In this document: positions 25,471-35,299 of the stretch, in pieces
Layout: every line of letters begins with the position of its first letter
Position numbering within the stretch: position 1 is the first letter of the stretch
NCBI RefSeq assembly: GCF_003952425.1
Contig: NZ_CP034449.1
Coordinates: 6,126,001-6,190,000 of the forward strand
Direction: 5' to 3'
Length of the DNA stretch: 64,000 nt
DNA from: Mesorhizobium sp. M2A.F.Ca.ET.046.03.2.1
GTDB lineage: Bacteria > Pseudomonadota > Alphaproteobacteria > Rhizobiales > Rhizobiaceae
Position numbers and translations under genes: made by a program
Notes under the pieces: model-generated
Told to the model about the DNA's origin: nothing
Database searches by the model: none
The model's input: the letters and a program-made list of their open reading frames with translations, nothing else

Positions 25471-26319
25471 ATGAACAGCATTACGATTGCCCGCCCCAGC
25501 ATGGTGCAGCCGGTCGATCCGATATGGCGGTCGATCCGCGACGAGGCGATGGAGGCGGTGAACCGCGATCCCTTGCTTGCGGCCTTCCTCTATTCGACCA
25601 TCCTCAACCAGGAGAGCCTGGAAGAAGCGGTAATCCACCGGCTTGCCGAGCGCCTGGCGCATCAGGACATCGGCTCCGATCTCATCCGCCAGACCTTCAA
25701 GGCGATGCTGGACGACGATCCGGAGTGGAGCACGACGGTTCGCGTCGACATCCAGGCCTATTACGACCGCGACCCGGCCTGCGACCGCTTCATCATGCCG
25801 GTCCTCTATTTCAAGGGTTTTCACGCCATCCAGACGCACCGGCTGGCGCATTGGCTATGGAACCATGGCCGCAGGGATTTCGCGCTCTATCTGCAGAGCC
25901 GCTCGTCCTCGGTGTTCCAGACCGACATCAATCCAGCCGCCCGCATCGGCAAGGGCATCTTCCTCGACCATGCCACGGGCCTTGTCGTCGGCCAGACGGC
26001 CGTCATCGAGGATGACGTGTCGATCCTGCATGGGGTGACGCTGGGCGGCACCGGCAAGGCCAATGGCGACCGCCATCCGAAGATCCGCCGGGGCGTGCTG
26101 ATCGGCGCCGGCGCCAAGATCCTCGGCAATATCGAGATCGGCCATTGCTCGAAGATCGCGGCGGGCTCGGTCGTGCTGTCGCCCGTGCCGCACAACAAGA
26201 CGGTCGCCGGCGTGCCCGCACGCGTCGTCGGCGAGACCGGCTGCGACCAGCCTTCGCGGCAGATGGACCAGCTCCTGCCGTCGCAGAGCATGGACCACGT
26301 GGTCAGCTTCGACATCTGA
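25471..26319 (+). CDS. cysE: Serine O-acetyltransferase
   Basis: A 282-aa enzyme that acetylates L-serine to O-acetylserine, the first step of cysteine synthesis. The N-terminal alpha-helical SATase domain (residues about 15-150) is followed by left-handed hexapeptide repeats (FLDHATGLVVGQTAVIEDDVS, then GVTLGGTGKANGDRHPKI, IGAGAKILGNIEIG) and a C-terminal tail ending in Ile (VSFDI). A terminal Ile is the family feature that docks O-acetylserine sulfhydrylase CysK. GGAG precedes ATG 25471. The 12 extra codons back to 25435 look non-native. Confidence 0.95.
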   Translation: MNSITIARPSMVQPVDPIWRSIRDEAMEAVNRDPLLAAFLYSTILNQESLEEAVIHRLAERLAHQDIGSDLIRQTFKAMLDDDPEWSTTVRVDIQAYYDRDPACDRFIMPVLYFKGFHAIQTHRLAHWLWNHGRRDFALYLQSRSSSVFQTDINPAARIGKGIFLDHATGLVVGQTAVIEDDVSILHGVTLGGTGKANGDRHPKIRRGVLIGAGAKILGNIEIGHCSKIAAGSVVLSPVPHNKTVAGVPARVVGETGCDQPSRQMDQLLPSQSMDHVVSFDI

Positions 26320-26466
26320 CCGAGGCTTACCGGCGGCGGCCGAACGGGCCGCCGGTTCCGCTTGACTGTTCTCCCATGTTATCCTGCCGGCTTGCCTTTA
26401 CATGGCCATCGTTGGCGTGTCAGAAGCGCGTTCCCACGAACAAGGCCGACATTTCGGAGAAGACTT

Positions 26467-26670
26467 TTGAAGCCTGACGAAATCAGAAAGCTGGACGCCT
26501 ATTTCAAGCGCGTCTTCCAGAACCCCAAGCTGCAGGTCAAGGCGCGCCCGCGCAAGGAAGACTCGGCCGAGGTCTATGTCGGCGACGAATTCCTCGGCAT
26601 CGTCTTCAAGGATGAGGACGACGGCGACTATAATTTCTCGATGGCCATTCTCGACATCGATCTGGCCTAA
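26467..26670 (+). CDS. DUF3126 family protein
   Basis: A 67-aa acidic protein matching DUF3126, an alphaproteobacterial family: KPDEIRKLDAYFKRVFQNP, VKARPRKEDSAEVYV and a C-terminal FNMAILDIDL-like ending. It starts at TTG 26467 with GGAGAAG directly upstream, an unusual start supported by family alignment to the KPDEIRKL opening. The genomic neighbourhood downstream of cysE is typical for this family in rhizobia; function is unknown. Confidence 0.85.
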   Translation: MKPDEIRKLDAYFKRVFQNPKLQVKARPRKEDSAEVYVGDEFLGIVFKDEDDGDYNFSMAILDIDLA

Positions 26671-26712
26671 ATCAGCCTTAGCGAACTGCCGCCGAATGGA
26701 GCATCCCGACAG

Positions 26713-27621
26713 CTACCCGACGATTTCGGTGGCCAACCGAAGCAAGCTGTCGGGCAATATGGCTGCTATTTTGCGCGCAGCGTTCAAATTGACGATCAAC
26801 TCGGGCCGGCGGACATATTCGACTGCAAGCGCGCCGGCGTCGGCTCCCTCGAGGATCATAGCGACCTGGCTGGCCGACCGGCGCGCGGCAAATGCGAGGC
26901 TCGTGCCATAGGCCAGCAGCGGACCGTACCTCGCCTGGTCCCTGCCGAAAACGGCCGGCAACCCCGCAGTGTTCGCCATCCCGACGATCCTGGCCCCGTA
27001 AGTCGTGGTTCGCGGGACCTCCAGGCACAGCAGTCCGTCCGCCTCGGCAGCCGCGAAGATGGCGAAACCAGCCTCGAGGTCTTCCTCGCTTCCAAGCAAG
27101 TGAACGCAAATGTCGAGGCCTTCCGCTTCGGCTGCTGCTTTTGAGAGTTTCGGCAGGATGTCTGGAACCCCCGCGTCGCCCAAAATCGCCAGGCGCCTCA
27201 GGTTCGGCGCCACCTGCTTCAACATTCGCACTTGCTCGCGGATCTGGCCTGGGTCGAAATTCGAGCATCCCGTCGTGCGGCCGCCGGGCCGCTCGACGTT
27301 CTGGACGATTTTCGCCGATACCGGATCGAGCACGACGGCAAAGACGATCGGCAGATCGGGCGCCGCCTCGCGAGCAGCCCAGTAGCTCACGGCCCCAATG
27401 GCGACGATGATCTCGGCTCCGCGCTGAACAAGCTCGCCGGCAAGGGCTAGAAGGCGATCAAGATAGCCGTCGGCAAAGCGAGGCTCGATCTGGATGGTTT
27501 CACCGTCCCGGTAGCCCAGCTCTCCGATCGCCCCGCAGAAAGAGCCGAAGCTCGGATACGAGCGGTCGCCGGCGAGCAGAACGCCGACAACGGGGATGTC
27601 TGAAGGCCGCATTCTTCGCAT
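26713..27621 (-). CDS. ABC substrate-binding protein family member, no signal peptide
   Basis: A 302-aa protein of the ABC_sub_bind (PF04392-like) family, which contains periplasmic binding proteins related to TrpX and LivJ: VGVLLAGDRSYPSF, LVQRGAEIIVAIG, GRTTGCSNFDP and ILGDAGVPDILPK. Although the family is periplasmic, I see no Sec signal peptide at ATG 27621; the frame extends to a GTG at 27672 with a basic KRRGRAKK leader, which is also not a signal. It could be a cytoplasmic sensor derived from a binding protein, or mis-started. There is no permease or ATPase beside it. Confidence 0.75.
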   Translation of the reverse strand: MRRMRPSDIPVVGVLLAGDRSYPSFGSFCGAIGELGYRDGETIQIEPRFADGYLDRLLALAGELVQRGAEIIVAIGAVSYWAAREAAPDLPIVFAVVLDPVSAKIVQNVERPGGRTTGCSNFDPGQIREQVRMLKQVAPNLRRLAILGDAGVPDILPKLSKAAAEAEGLDICVHLLGSEEDLEAGFAIFAAAEADGLLCLEVPRTTTYGARIVGMANTAGLPAVFGRDQARYGPLLAYGTSLAFAARRSASQVAMILEGADAGALAVEYVRRPELIVNLNAARKIAAILPDSLLRLATEIVG

Positions 27622-27726
27622 TCCCGGCAGTTTCTTGGCGCGCCCGCGCCGTTTCGATGTCGACGCTACCACAGCGTCGTCCGGGCGAAATGCCGAAAAA
27701 CCCGCTTCCCGTGCGCGAGACGGCGC

Positions 27727-28314
27727 CTAATCCTGGCAATGTCGTGGGATATGCACCCGACGCCAGCTGGTGGAACCTTCCCGCACCACCACCCGTCGCG
27801 CCACCGTCCCGTATGAAGGCGGGATTTCCCGGATGCGGACCTGCTGCGGCCGCACCAGCACTTCGTGGGCAACCGCTTCATACTCCGCCGGCTGAACGAC
27901 GCGCCGGACGCGCTCCGGCTGGACCACGACCGTTTCGGCGACGCGCGCATAGCGGGCCTTGCGCCATACCTTGCACAGCACCTTGCGGCCATGGATGATG
28001 CGCCATTCCCAGGCATAGCCGCCGTCGTAGACCTTGACCGTATGATAGAGCGTGCGCGTGACAGCCGGGACGGTCTCATAGGTGACCCGCGGCGGCGCGA
28101 TCTGGTCCACGCTTTGATAGGCACCGAAGATCGGCGCGTCGTAATCGACCACCTGCCCGCCGGGGCTTACCATCACATCTTCGTAGACGGTGTCATAGAG
28201 GGCCGGCCTGTGGATCGGCTCGTAGCATTCGAGCGCGCGGCTGCCGGCGGCGGTTCCTGAGACGCTGGCAAGCATCGCGACCGCCGCCAGCGATACGGAG
28301 TGTTTGCGGATCAT
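27727..28314 (-). CDS. Secreted hypothetical protein
   Basis: A 195-aa exported protein with a signal peptide (MIRKHSVSLAAVAMLASVSGTAAGS). The mature part is rich in Val/Arg/Tyr with repeated VxVxP-type phrases (YEPIHRPALYDTVYEDVMV, VVQPERVRRVVQP, VVREGSTSWRRVH), suggesting an envelope protein of rhizobia; no enzymatic motif is seen. GGGGGA precedes ATG 28314. Similar Tyr/Val-rich signal-bearing proteins are common in Mesorhizobium; function is unknown. Confidence 0.65.
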   Translation of the reverse strand: MIRKHSVSLAAVAMLASVSGTAAGSRALECYEPIHRPALYDTVYEDVMVSPGGQVVDYDAPIFGAYQSVDQIAPPRVTYETVPAVTRTLYHTVKVYDGGYAWEWRIIHGRKVLCKVWRKARYARVAETVVVQPERVRRVVQPAEYEAVAHEVLVRPQQVRIREIPPSYGTVARRVVVREGSTSWRRVHIPRHCQD

Positions 28315-28660
28315 GACATTCCCCCGTTGAAAAAGGACGCCTTCACAACGCAGGACTGTAGCGGAAGGTCCGGGGTCGGACAGTGATTTCAAGGCTTTTC
28401 GTTAAGCGGCGCGGTTAAGGAATTGCTACCTTGCGGATGGCTTCGTGCGGCCAACCAGGACCGAAGCCGTCGCGCGCGATCAAATCGGCGGTATTTCCCG
28501 GGCCGGTCGCGCTTTACTCGACTTAACCAGATGGCTAGGAGAGGCGGCCTTGCGCTAGGGTGAGCCGGCATCCTATTTAGGTCGTAACCGATCCAGAACG
28601 ATTCCGCGCCATTGCTCGTATAACAAGGTGCCGGAAATCCATCTCCAACAAGGGTAGTCC
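28315..28660. other. clpP upstream region, no gene seen
   Basis: These 346 bases separate the divergent hypothetical gene from clpP. No gene is seen. The last 80 bases must contain the clpP promoter, but I cannot assign a heat-shock sigma-32 promoter with confidence. Confidence 0.5.
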
Positions 28661-29296
28661 ATGAAGAACCCCGTTGAAACCTACATGAACCTCGTTCCGA
28701 TGGTGGTCGAGCAGACCAATCGCGGCGAGCGCGCCTATGACATTTTCTCGCGCCTCTTGAAGGAACGCATCATCTTCATCACCGGTCCGGTCGAGGACGG
28801 GATGGCGACGCTGGTTTGTGCACAGCTTTTGTTCCTCGAGGCGGAGAACCCCAAGAAGGAAATCAACCTCTACATCAATTCGCCGGGCGGCGTCGTCACC
28901 TCGGGCATGGCGATCTACGACACCATGCAGTTCATCAAACCGGCCGTGTCGACGCTCTGCATCGGTCAGGCCGCCTCGATGGGGTCGCTGCTTCTGACCG
29001 CCGGCCACAAGGACATGCGTTTCGCCACGCCGAACGCCCGGATCATGGTCCACCAGCCGTCCGGTGGCTTCCAGGGTCAGGCGTCGGACATCGAACGTCA
29101 TGCGCAGGACATCATCAAGCTGAAGCGCCGCTTGAACGAGGTCTATGTCAAGCATACCGGCAAGAGCTATGAGGAGATCGAGCGGACGCTCGACCGCGAC
29201 CACTTCATGACCGCGGACGAGGCCCGGGATTTCGGTCTGATCGACAAGGTCATCTCGAGCCGCGAGGCCGCCGAGACAGCCACGGCTTCAGCCTGA
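28661..29296 (+). CDS. clpP: ATP-dependent Clp protease proteolytic subunit
   Basis: A 211-aa serine protease that forms the tetradecameric chamber of ClpXP and ClpAP. The catalytic triad is visible: S106 in GQAASMGS, H131 in MVHQPSGG and D180 in LDRD. The N-terminal propeptide region is short. The clpP-clpX-lon-HU order matches the conserved alphaproteobacterial block; trigger factor tig, the usual enterobacterial neighbour, is not upstream here. Confidence 0.97.
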   Translation: MKNPVETYMNLVPMVVEQTNRGERAYDIFSRLLKERIIFITGPVEDGMATLVCAQLLFLEAENPKKEINLYINSPGGVVTSGMAIYDTMQFIKPAVSTLCIGQAASMGSLLLTAGHKDMRFATPNARIMVHQPSGGFQGQASDIERHAQDIIKLKRRLNEVYVKHTGKSYEEIERTLDRDHFMTADEARDFGLIDKVISSREAAETATASA

Positions 29297-29587
29297 TTTC
29301 GGCAACAAACGACAGCATAACTCGGTTTTGGCGCGGCTTGCGGCATTTCGGCCACATTTGGCTGTTCCCTCAGGCGTTGGGATTGCCTACGTTAAGGCTA
29401 TGTTGATTTTCGACGGCTTAGCTTTGAATGGGGTTGCAGCGAATCATTGCCGCGTTTTCTGATTTCGTGTTTCGTACAGAATGCGCTGTGTGAGCCGGGA
29501 CACTGGCGGGGGCGGATTCCCGCGATAGATTGGTGAGACGTCACTGAAAGCCAGACCATCGGCGGGCGTTGGTGAAAGGACAGAAAA
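29297..29587. other. Region between clpP and clpX, no gene seen
   Basis: This 291-base gap is longer than usual inside an operon, so clpX probably has its own promoter in addition to read-through. No terminator hairpin with a T-run is obvious and no ORF with support is present. Confidence 0.5.
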
Positions 29588-30862
29588 ATGAGCAAGGTCA
29601 GCAACGGCGGCGGTGATTCAAAGAACACGCTTTACTGCTCGTTTTGCGGCAAGAGCCAGCACGAAGTCCGCAAGCTGATCGCCGGACCGACCGTCTTCAT
29701 CTGCGACGAGTGCGTCGAGCTCTGCATGGACATCATCCGCGAGGAGAACAAGACCTCGATGGTGAAGTCGCGCGAGGGCGTGCCGACCCCGCAGGAGATC
29801 CTCAAGGTCCTCGACGACTATGTCATCGGCCAGCCCTACGCCAAGCGCGTGCTGTCGGTGGCGGTGCACAACCACTACAAGCGCCTCGCGCATGCCGGCA
29901 AGAACAACGACGTCGAGCTGGCAAAGTCGAACATCCTGCTGATCGGCCCGACCGGCTGCGGCAAGACGCTGCTGGCGCAGACGCTCGCCCGCATCATCGA
30001 CGTGCCCTTCACCATGGCCGACGCCACGACGCTGACCGAGGCAGGCTATGTCGGCGAGGACGTCGAGAACATCATCCTGAAGCTGTTGCAGTCGGCCGAC
30101 TACAATGTCGAGCGCGCCCAGCGCGGCATCGTCTATATCGATGAAATCGACAAGATCTCGCGCAAGTCGGACAATCCCTCGATCACCCGCGACGTGTCGG
30201 GCGAGGGCGTTCAGCAGGCGCTTCTGAAGATCATGGAAGGCACGGTCGCCTCGGTGCCGCCGCAGGGTGGCCGCAAGCATCCGCAGCAGGAGTTCCTGCA
30301 GGTCGACACCGCCAACATCCTGTTCATCTGCGGCGGCGCCTTCGCGGGCCTCGACAAGATCATCTCGGATCGCGGCCGCAAGACCTCGATCGGCTTCGGC
30401 GCGACCGTGGCCTCGCCGGAGGATCGCCGCACCGGCGACCTGTTCCGCCAGGTCGAGCCCGAGGATCTGCTGAAATTCGGCCTGATCCCGGAATTCGTCG
30501 GCCGTCTGCCGGTCCTGGCGACGCTGGAAGACCTCGACGAGCCGGCGCTGATCCAGATCCTGACGGAGCCGAAGAACGCGCTGGTCAAGCAGTATCAGCG
30601 GCTGTTCGAGATGGAGAATGTCGATCTGACCTTCCACGAGAACGCGCTGTCGGCGATCGCCAAGCGCGCGATCGAGCGGAAGACCGGCGCGCGCGGCCTG
30701 CGCTCCATCATGGAAGCGATCCTGCTCGATACGATGTTCGAGCTTCCGGCGCTGGAAGGCGTGCGCGAAGTGGTGATTTCGGAAGAGGTGGTGTCCGGCA
30801 ACGCAAGGCCGCTCTACATATATTCCGAGCAGAAGGAAAAGAAGGGCAATGTCAGCGCCTGA
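29588..30862 (+). CDS. clpX: ATP-dependent Clp protease ATP-binding subunit ClpX
   Basis: A 424-aa AAA+ unfoldase that feeds ClpP. The N-terminal zinc-binding domain has Cys 17, 20, 39 and 42 (CSFC...CDEC). The AAA+ module has Walker [12 protein letters not shown], the pore loop GYVGED, Walker B IVYIDEID and an [11 protein letters not shown] loop. The small domain carries the C-terminal ClpX sequence ([14 protein letters not shown]). It lies 291 bases downstream of clpP and ends in a strong hairpin, so it likely forms its own transcript unit. Confidence 0.97.
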   Translation: MSKVSNGGGDSKNTLYCSFCGKSQHEVRKLIAGPTVFICDECVELCMDIIREENKTSMVKSREGVPTPQEILKVLDDYVIGQPYAKRVLSVAVHNHYKRLAHAGKNNDVELAKSNILLIGPTGCGKTLLAQTLARIIDVPFTMADATTLTEAGYVGEDVENIILKLLQSADYNVERAQRGIVYIDEIDKISRKSDNPSITRDVSGEGVQQALLKIMEGTVASVPPQGGRKHPQQEFLQVDTANILFICGGAFAGLDKIISDRGRKTSIGFGATVASPEDRRTGDLFRQVEPEDLLKFGLIPEFVGRLPVLATLEDLDEPALIQILTEPKNALVKQYQRLFEMENVDLTFHENALSAIAKRAIERKTGARGLRSIMEAILLDTMFELPALEGVREVVISEEVVSGNARPLYIYSEQKEKKGNVSA

Positions 30863-30890
30863 AATGGCACTGGACCCGTCATTTTCATGG

Positions 30891-30915
30891 AACGGCGCCC
30901 GCGTGGCGCCGTTTT
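30891..30915 (+). terminator. Intrinsic terminator of clpX
   Basis: AACGGCGCC and GGCGCCGTT form a perfect 9-bp stem around CGCGT, followed by TTTT. It sits 28 bases after the clpX stop. A sequence inside it also matches GGAAC-N16-CGTT, which I treat as coincidence with the palindrome. Confidence 0.75.
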
Positions 30916-31136
30916 GCTGTCAACGGGGCGCGGATATGCGATGGAACGGGTCGAGCGACAGTGTTAACCCTTGATCTTTGCCCCGGCTGCATCCACCTAA
31001 CAGCAGAAGGCCGAGGCGCCGAATTCTGTGCTGTAAAACTCCCGTCACAAACGGTGGTAGGCGGAACGACACTCGGTCGTTAATATGAGATTCGCGGTTG
31101 GCTAAAATAAGCGGCCGCGACATGAAAGGTTGGACA

Positions 31137-33548
31137 ATGGCCAAGATATCCAAGGCTTCCGGCGACGGCGTTTTCGCAGTCCTCCCACTGCGCGATATCG
31201 TCGTGTTCCCGCATATGATCGTGCCGCTCTTCGTGGGCCGTGAAAAGTCGATCAAGGCGCTGGAAGAGGTGATGGGTCAGGAGAAGCAGATCCTGCTCGC
31301 CACCCAGATGAATGCAGCCGACGACGATCCTGAGCCCGATGCGATTTTCGACATCGGCACGCTCGCCAATGTGCTGCAGCTCCTGAAGCTGCCCGACGGC
31401 ACCGTGAAGGTTCTGGTCGAGGGCGCCTCGCGCGCCAAGATCGTCTCGTTCACCGACCGCGCCGATTTCCATGAGGCCCGCGCCACCGCGCTCGCCGAGC
31501 CGGAAGAGGAAGAGGTCGAAATCGAGGCGCTTGCCCGCTCGGTCGTCACCGACTTCGAGAATTACGTCAAGCTGAACAAGAAGATCTCGCCCGAAGTGGT
31601 GGGTGCGGCCAGCCAGATCGACGACTATTCCAAGCTCGCCGACACGGTCGCCTCGCATCTCGCCATCAAGATCCCTGAGAAGCAGGAGATGCTCGCGACG
31701 CTTTCCGTGAAGGAGCGTCTGGAGAAGGCGATGGGCTTCATGGAAGCCGAGATATCCGTGCTCCAGGTGGAGAAGCGCATCCGCTCGCGCGTCAAGCGCC
31801 AGATGGAGAAGACGCAGCGCGAGTACTACCTCAACGAGCAGATGAAGGCGATCCAGAAGGAGCTCGGCGAGGGCGAGGACGGCCGCGACGAGGCCGCCGA
31901 GATCGAGGCGCGCATCAAGAAGACCAAACTCTCCAAGGAGGCCCGCGAGAAGGCGGAAGCTGAATTGAAGAAGCTGCGGTCGATGTCGCCGATGTCGGCT
32001 GAATCGACGGTGGTGCGCAATTATCTCGACTGGCTGCTGTCGATCCCGTGGGGCAAGAACTCCAAGGTCAAGCAGGACCTCAATTATGCGCAGGACGTGC
32101 TCGACGCCGATCATTTCGGCCTCGACAAGGTCAAGGAGCGCATCGTCGAGTATCTTGCCGTGCAGAGCCGGCAGAAGAAGCTGAAGGGGCCGATCCTGTG
32201 CCTCGTCGGACCGCCCGGCGTCGGCAAGACCTCGCTCGGCAAGTCGATCGCCAAGGCGACGGGACGCGAGTTCATCCGCATGGCGCTCGGCGGCGTGCGT
32301 GACGAGGCCGAGATCCGCGGTCACCGGCGGACCTATATCGGCTCGATGCCCGGCAAGGTCATCCAGTCGATGAAGAAGGCCAAGAAGTCCAACCCGCTCT
32401 TCCTGCTCGACGAGATCGACAAGATGGGCCAGGACTTCCGCGGCGATCCGTCATCGGCCCTGCTCGAGGTGCTCGATCCGGAGCAGAACTCGACGTTCAT
32501 GGACCATTACCTCGAGGTCGAATACGACCTGTCGAGCGTGATGTTCGTGACGACGGCGAACACGCTGAACATCCCTGCGCCCCTGATGGACCGCATGGAG
32601 ATCATCCGCATCGCCGGTTACACCGAGGACGAGAAGATCGAGATCGCCAAGCGTCACCTGATGCCAAAGGTGATCCGTGATCATGCCCTGCAGCCGAACG
32701 AATTCTCGGTCGGCGAGGATGCGATCCGCGGCATCATCCAGACCTACACGCGGGAAGCCGGCGTGCGCAGCCTGGAGCGCGAGCTGATGAAGCTCGGGCG
32801 CAAGGCGGTGACCGAGATCCTGCGGACGAAGAAGAAGACGGTGAAGATCACTGCGGAAAACCTCGCCGATTATCTTGGCGTTCCGCGCTTCCGCTTCGGT
32901 CAGGTCGAGGCCGACGATCAGGTCGGCGTGGTCACGGGTCTTGCCTGGACGGAAGTCGGCGGCGAGTTGTTGACGATCGAAGGCGTCATGATGCCCGGCA
33001 AGGGCCGCATGACGGTGACGGGCAATCTGCGCGACGTGATGAAGGAATCGATCTCGGCGGCGGCTTCCTATGTCCGCTCCAGGGCGCTCGATTTCGGCAT
33101 CGAGCCACCGCTGTTCGACAAGCGCGACATCCATGTCCACTTGCCGGAAGGCGCTACCCCGAAGGACGGCCCGTCCGCCGGTGCCGCGATGGCCACGGCC
33201 ATCGTGTCAGTGCTGACGGGTATCCCGGTCCGGGCCGATGTGGCGATGACCGGCGAGATCACGCTGCGTGGCCGCATCCTGCCGATCGGAGGCCTCAAGG
33301 AGAAGCTGCTCGCGGCATTGCGCGGCGGCATCAAGAAGGTCCTGATCCCGGAAGAGAACGTCAAGGATTTGGCGGATATTCCGGACAATGTGAAGAACGG
33401 CATGGAGATCGTTCCGGTCTCGCGGGTCGGCGAGGTGCTCGCGCACGCGCTCACCCGGATGCCGGAGCCGATCGAGTGGGTCGAGCCGGTTAATGCGCCG
33501 GCTCCGGTCGACACCGGCGACGATGCCGGAAAGTCGCTCGCGCACTAA
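31137..33548 (+). CDS. lon: Lon protease (endopeptidase La)
   Basis: An 803-aa hexameric ATP-dependent protease of protein quality control. The N-terminal substrate-binding LON domain ([17 protein letters not shown]) is followed by the AAA+ domain with Walker [10 protein letters not shown] (near 357) and Walker B LFLLDEID (near 421), then the protease domain with catalytic Ser in DGPSAGAAM (near 679) and Lys in [10 protein letters not shown] (near 721). ATG 31137 has AAAGG upstream; an earlier in-frame ATG at 31122 is possible. It is followed by an intrinsic terminator. Confidence 0.97.
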   Translation: MAKISKASGDGVFAVLPLRDIVVFPHMIVPLFVGREKSIKALEEVMGQEKQILLATQMNAADDDPEPDAIFDIGTLANVLQLLKLPDGTVKVLVEGASRAKIVSFTDRADFHEARATALAEPEEEEVEIEALARSVVTDFENYVKLNKKISPEVVGAASQIDDYSKLADTVASHLAIKIPEKQEMLATLSVKERLEKAMGFMEAEISVLQVEKRIRSRVKRQMEKTQREYYLNEQMKAIQKELGEGEDGRDEAAEIEARIKKTKLSKEAREKAEAELKKLRSMSPMSAESTVVRNYLDWLLSIPWGKNSKVKQDLNYAQDVLDADHFGLDKVKERIVEYLAVQSRQKKLKGPILCLVGPPGVGKTSLGKSIAKATGREFIRMALGGVRDEAEIRGHRRTYIGSMPGKVIQSMKKAKKSNPLFLLDEIDKMGQDFRGDPSSALLEVLDPEQNSTFMDHYLEVEYDLSSVMFVTTANTLNIPAPLMDRMEIIRIAGYTEDEKIEIAKRHLMPKVIRDHALQPNEFSVGEDAIRGIIQTYTREAGVRSLERELMKLGRKAVTEILRTKKKTVKITAENLADYLGVPRFRFGQVEADDQVGVVTGLAWTEVGGELLTIEGVMMPGKGRMTVTGNLRDVMKESISAAASYVRSRALDFGIEPPLFDKRDIHVHLPEGATPKDGPSAGAAMATAIVSVLTGIPVRADVAMTGEITLRGRILPIGGLKEKLLAALRGGIKKVLIPEENVKDLADIPDNVKNGMEIVPVSRVGEVLAHALTRMPEPIEWVEPVNAPAPVDTGDDAGKSLAH

Positions 33549-33579
33549 CAAAAGTTAAAGTTGCAGTGCACAAAGAGAG

Positions 33580-33605
33580 AGCCGGGCCTTGAGCCCGGCT
33601 TTTTC
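33580..33605 (+). terminator. Intrinsic terminator of lon
   Basis: AGCCGGGC and GCCCGGCT form a perfect 8-bp stem with the loop CTTGA, immediately followed by TTTTT. It starts 32 bases after the lon stop. Confidence 0.85.
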
Positions 33606-33745
33606 ATGTGAAAAAGCCATGAAAAAATGGAAAAAAGCCCGGAATTCCGCGGTTTTTGGGCTTGGGTTCCGGATCGCTTCTTTCTAAAGTCCGTTTCCTG
33701 CCGGATGAGTCGTAAGTTCCGGTTTTCTCATGGAAGGGAATTTTG

Positions 33746-34018
33746 ATGAACAAGAACGAACTGGTGTCCGCTGTCGCCGACTCCGCAAGCATTTCGAAGG
33801 CTGATGCGCAGTCGGCCGTCGATGCGGTGTTCTCCGTGATCACTGGCGAACTGAAGAAGGGCGGCGATGTCCGGCTTGTCGGCTTCGGAAATTTCACCGT
33901 GTCAAAACGTGCTGCTTCGACCGGCCGCAACCCGCAGACCGGCGCGGAAGTGAAGATTCCGGCGCGCACCGTGCCGAAGTTCTCGGCCGGCAAGGGCCTC
34001 AAGGACGCGGTCAACTAA
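33746..34018 (+). CDS. HU family DNA-binding protein
   Basis: A 90-aa histone-like HU protein that bends and packages DNA. It begins MNKNELVSAVADSASISKADA and carries the beta-arm FGNFTVSKRAASTGRNPQTG with conserved Arg/Pro positions, followed by KIPARTVPKFSAGKGLKDAV. ATG 33746 has GGAAGGGA upstream. HU directly after lon is the classical synteny. A strong terminator follows. Confidence 0.95.
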   Translation: MNKNELVSAVADSASISKADAQSAVDAVFSVITGELKKGGDVRLVGFGNFTVSKRAASTGRNPQTGAEVKIPARTVPKFSAGKGLKDAVN

Positions 34019-34039
34019 GACCTTTTTCTTTAAGAGCAG

Positions 34040-34070
34040 AAAAGCCGGGCTTGCCCGGCTTTTCTTTTTT
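34040..34070 (+). terminator. Bidirectional-looking terminator after HU
   Basis: AAAAGCCGGG and CCCGGCTTTT form a 10-bp stem with the loop CTTG, followed by CTTTTTT. Because the A-rich left arm mirrors a T-run, it could also stop the convergent aldo/keto reductase transcript (stop at 34090). Confidence 0.85.
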
Positions 34071-34089
34071 CAGGTGACAGGCAACCGGC

Positions 34090-35112
34090 TCAGGCCGTCG
34101 GCGCGTCGGCGCGCATCAGGCCTTGCTGCTTCAAATCCGCCCAGAGTGCGGCCGGTATCTTGGTGTCGAGCAGCGCGCGGTTGCTTTCGACCTCCGACGG
34201 CCGCTGGCCACCGGGGATCACCGACATCACCGACGGATGCTGCAGCGGGAATTGCAGCGCCGCCTCGATCAGGCGCACATTGTGGCGCTTGCAGACGGCC
34301 TCGATACGCGCCACGCGATCGAGGATCTCCTTCGGCGCCTCGCTGTAGTTGTAGAAGGCGCCAGGCTTCGGCCCGGTCGCCAGTACACCGGAATTGTAGG
34401 GGCCGCCCAGCACGATGCCGATGCCGCGCTTCTGGCAAAGCGGCAGGAAGGACTGCAGCGCTTCCTGTTCGAGCAACGTATAGCGGCCGGCGAGCAGGAA
34501 CAGGTCGAAATCGCCGCGCTCGGCCAGCGTCTGCGCGACCTGCCACTCATTGATGCCGCCGCCGAAGGCCTTGATCACACCCTGGTCGCGGAGCGAAAGC
34601 AACCCGTAATAGCCGGACGACATGAACTCCGCGATGCGGGCATCCGAGGCTTCCTTGCTGCCATGGGTGAAGATGTCGACGTCGTGGACGAAGAGGATGT
34701 CGATGCGGTCGACGCCAAGGCGCTCCAGCGAGGCCTCGAAGGAGCGCATGACGCCGTCATAGGAGTAGTCGTAGACTTCCCGGCGCGACGGCGTCTCGAA
34801 GAACTTGCCGATGCCGGTGCGCTGGTCAGGCGGGGCGACGCGCATGAGGCGGCCGACCTTGCTCGACAGCACATAGTCGTCGCGCTTCCTGCCGCGCAGG
34901 AACGGGTTGAGGCGGGTTTCCGACAGGCCGAGGCCGTAAAGCGGCGCCGTATCGAAGTAGCGGCAGCCAGCCTTCCATGCCGCCTCCAGGGTGGCATTGG
35001 CGTCCTCGTCGGAGATGGCGCGGTAGAGATTGCCGAGCGGCGCGGTGCCGAAGCCAAGTTCGGTGAAGGTGATGCCGCCATTGCCGATGCGGTCGAAGTG
35101 CCGTGTCTTCAT
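34090..35112 (-). CDS. Aldo/keto reductase (D-threo-aldose/L-fucose dehydrogenase type)
   Basis: A 340-aa NAD(P)-dependent oxidoreductase of the TIM-barrel aldo/keto reductase superfamily. The catalytic Tyr is in FDTAPLYGLGLSE, Lys in VLSSKVGR, and His in ILFVHDVD. The TELGFGTAPLGNLYR opening is typical of the D-threo-aldose 1-dehydrogenase (L-fucose dehydrogenase) and pyridoxal 4-dehydrogenase groups. The nearby FucU/RbsD mutarotase and sugar ABC genes make sugar oxidation to a lactone the likely role. ATG 35112 is used; the frame is open upstream. Confidence 0.85.
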   Translation of the reverse strand: MKTRHFDRIGNGGITFTELGFGTAPLGNLYRAISDEDANATLEAAWKAGCRYFDTAPLYGLGLSETRLNPFLRGRKRDDYVLSSKVGRLMRVAPPDQRTGIGKFFETPSRREVYDYSYDGVMRSFEASLERLGVDRIDILFVHDVDIFTHGSKEASDARIAEFMSSGYYGLLSLRDQGVIKAFGGGINEWQVAQTLAERGDFDLFLLAGRYTLLEQEALQSFLPLCQKRGIGIVLGGPYNSGVLATGPKPGAFYNYSEAPKEILDRVARIEAVCKRHNVRLIEAALQFPLQHPSVMSVIPGGQRPSEVESNRALLDTKIPAALWADLKQQGLMRADAPTA

Positions 35113-35299
35113 GTCTGACGATGTCCCGGAGCGATTTGTCTGACATGACACTATCACGCCGGTGGCCCAGCAAAAGTGCCGAGGCTCGTTGGACAGCGAT
35201 TTTCGCAATGGTAGCATGAACAAAAACAAGCCTTTCGCGGCCAGCGAGCCGCCGAATCTATAGAGACGCGCGACATCGCGCAGACAGGTGAGCCATTCC

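Noticed and set aside
30889..30913. Perfect GGAAC-N16-CGTT match between clpX and lon
   Set aside because: It falls on a terminator palindrome that by itself produces GGAAC and CGTT at the required spacing, and it lies 224 bases from the lon ATG. I treat it as coincidence, although EcfG control of lon is testable.
31068..31086. GGAAC followed by CGTT upstream of lon
   Set aside because: The spacer is 10 bases, not 16-17.
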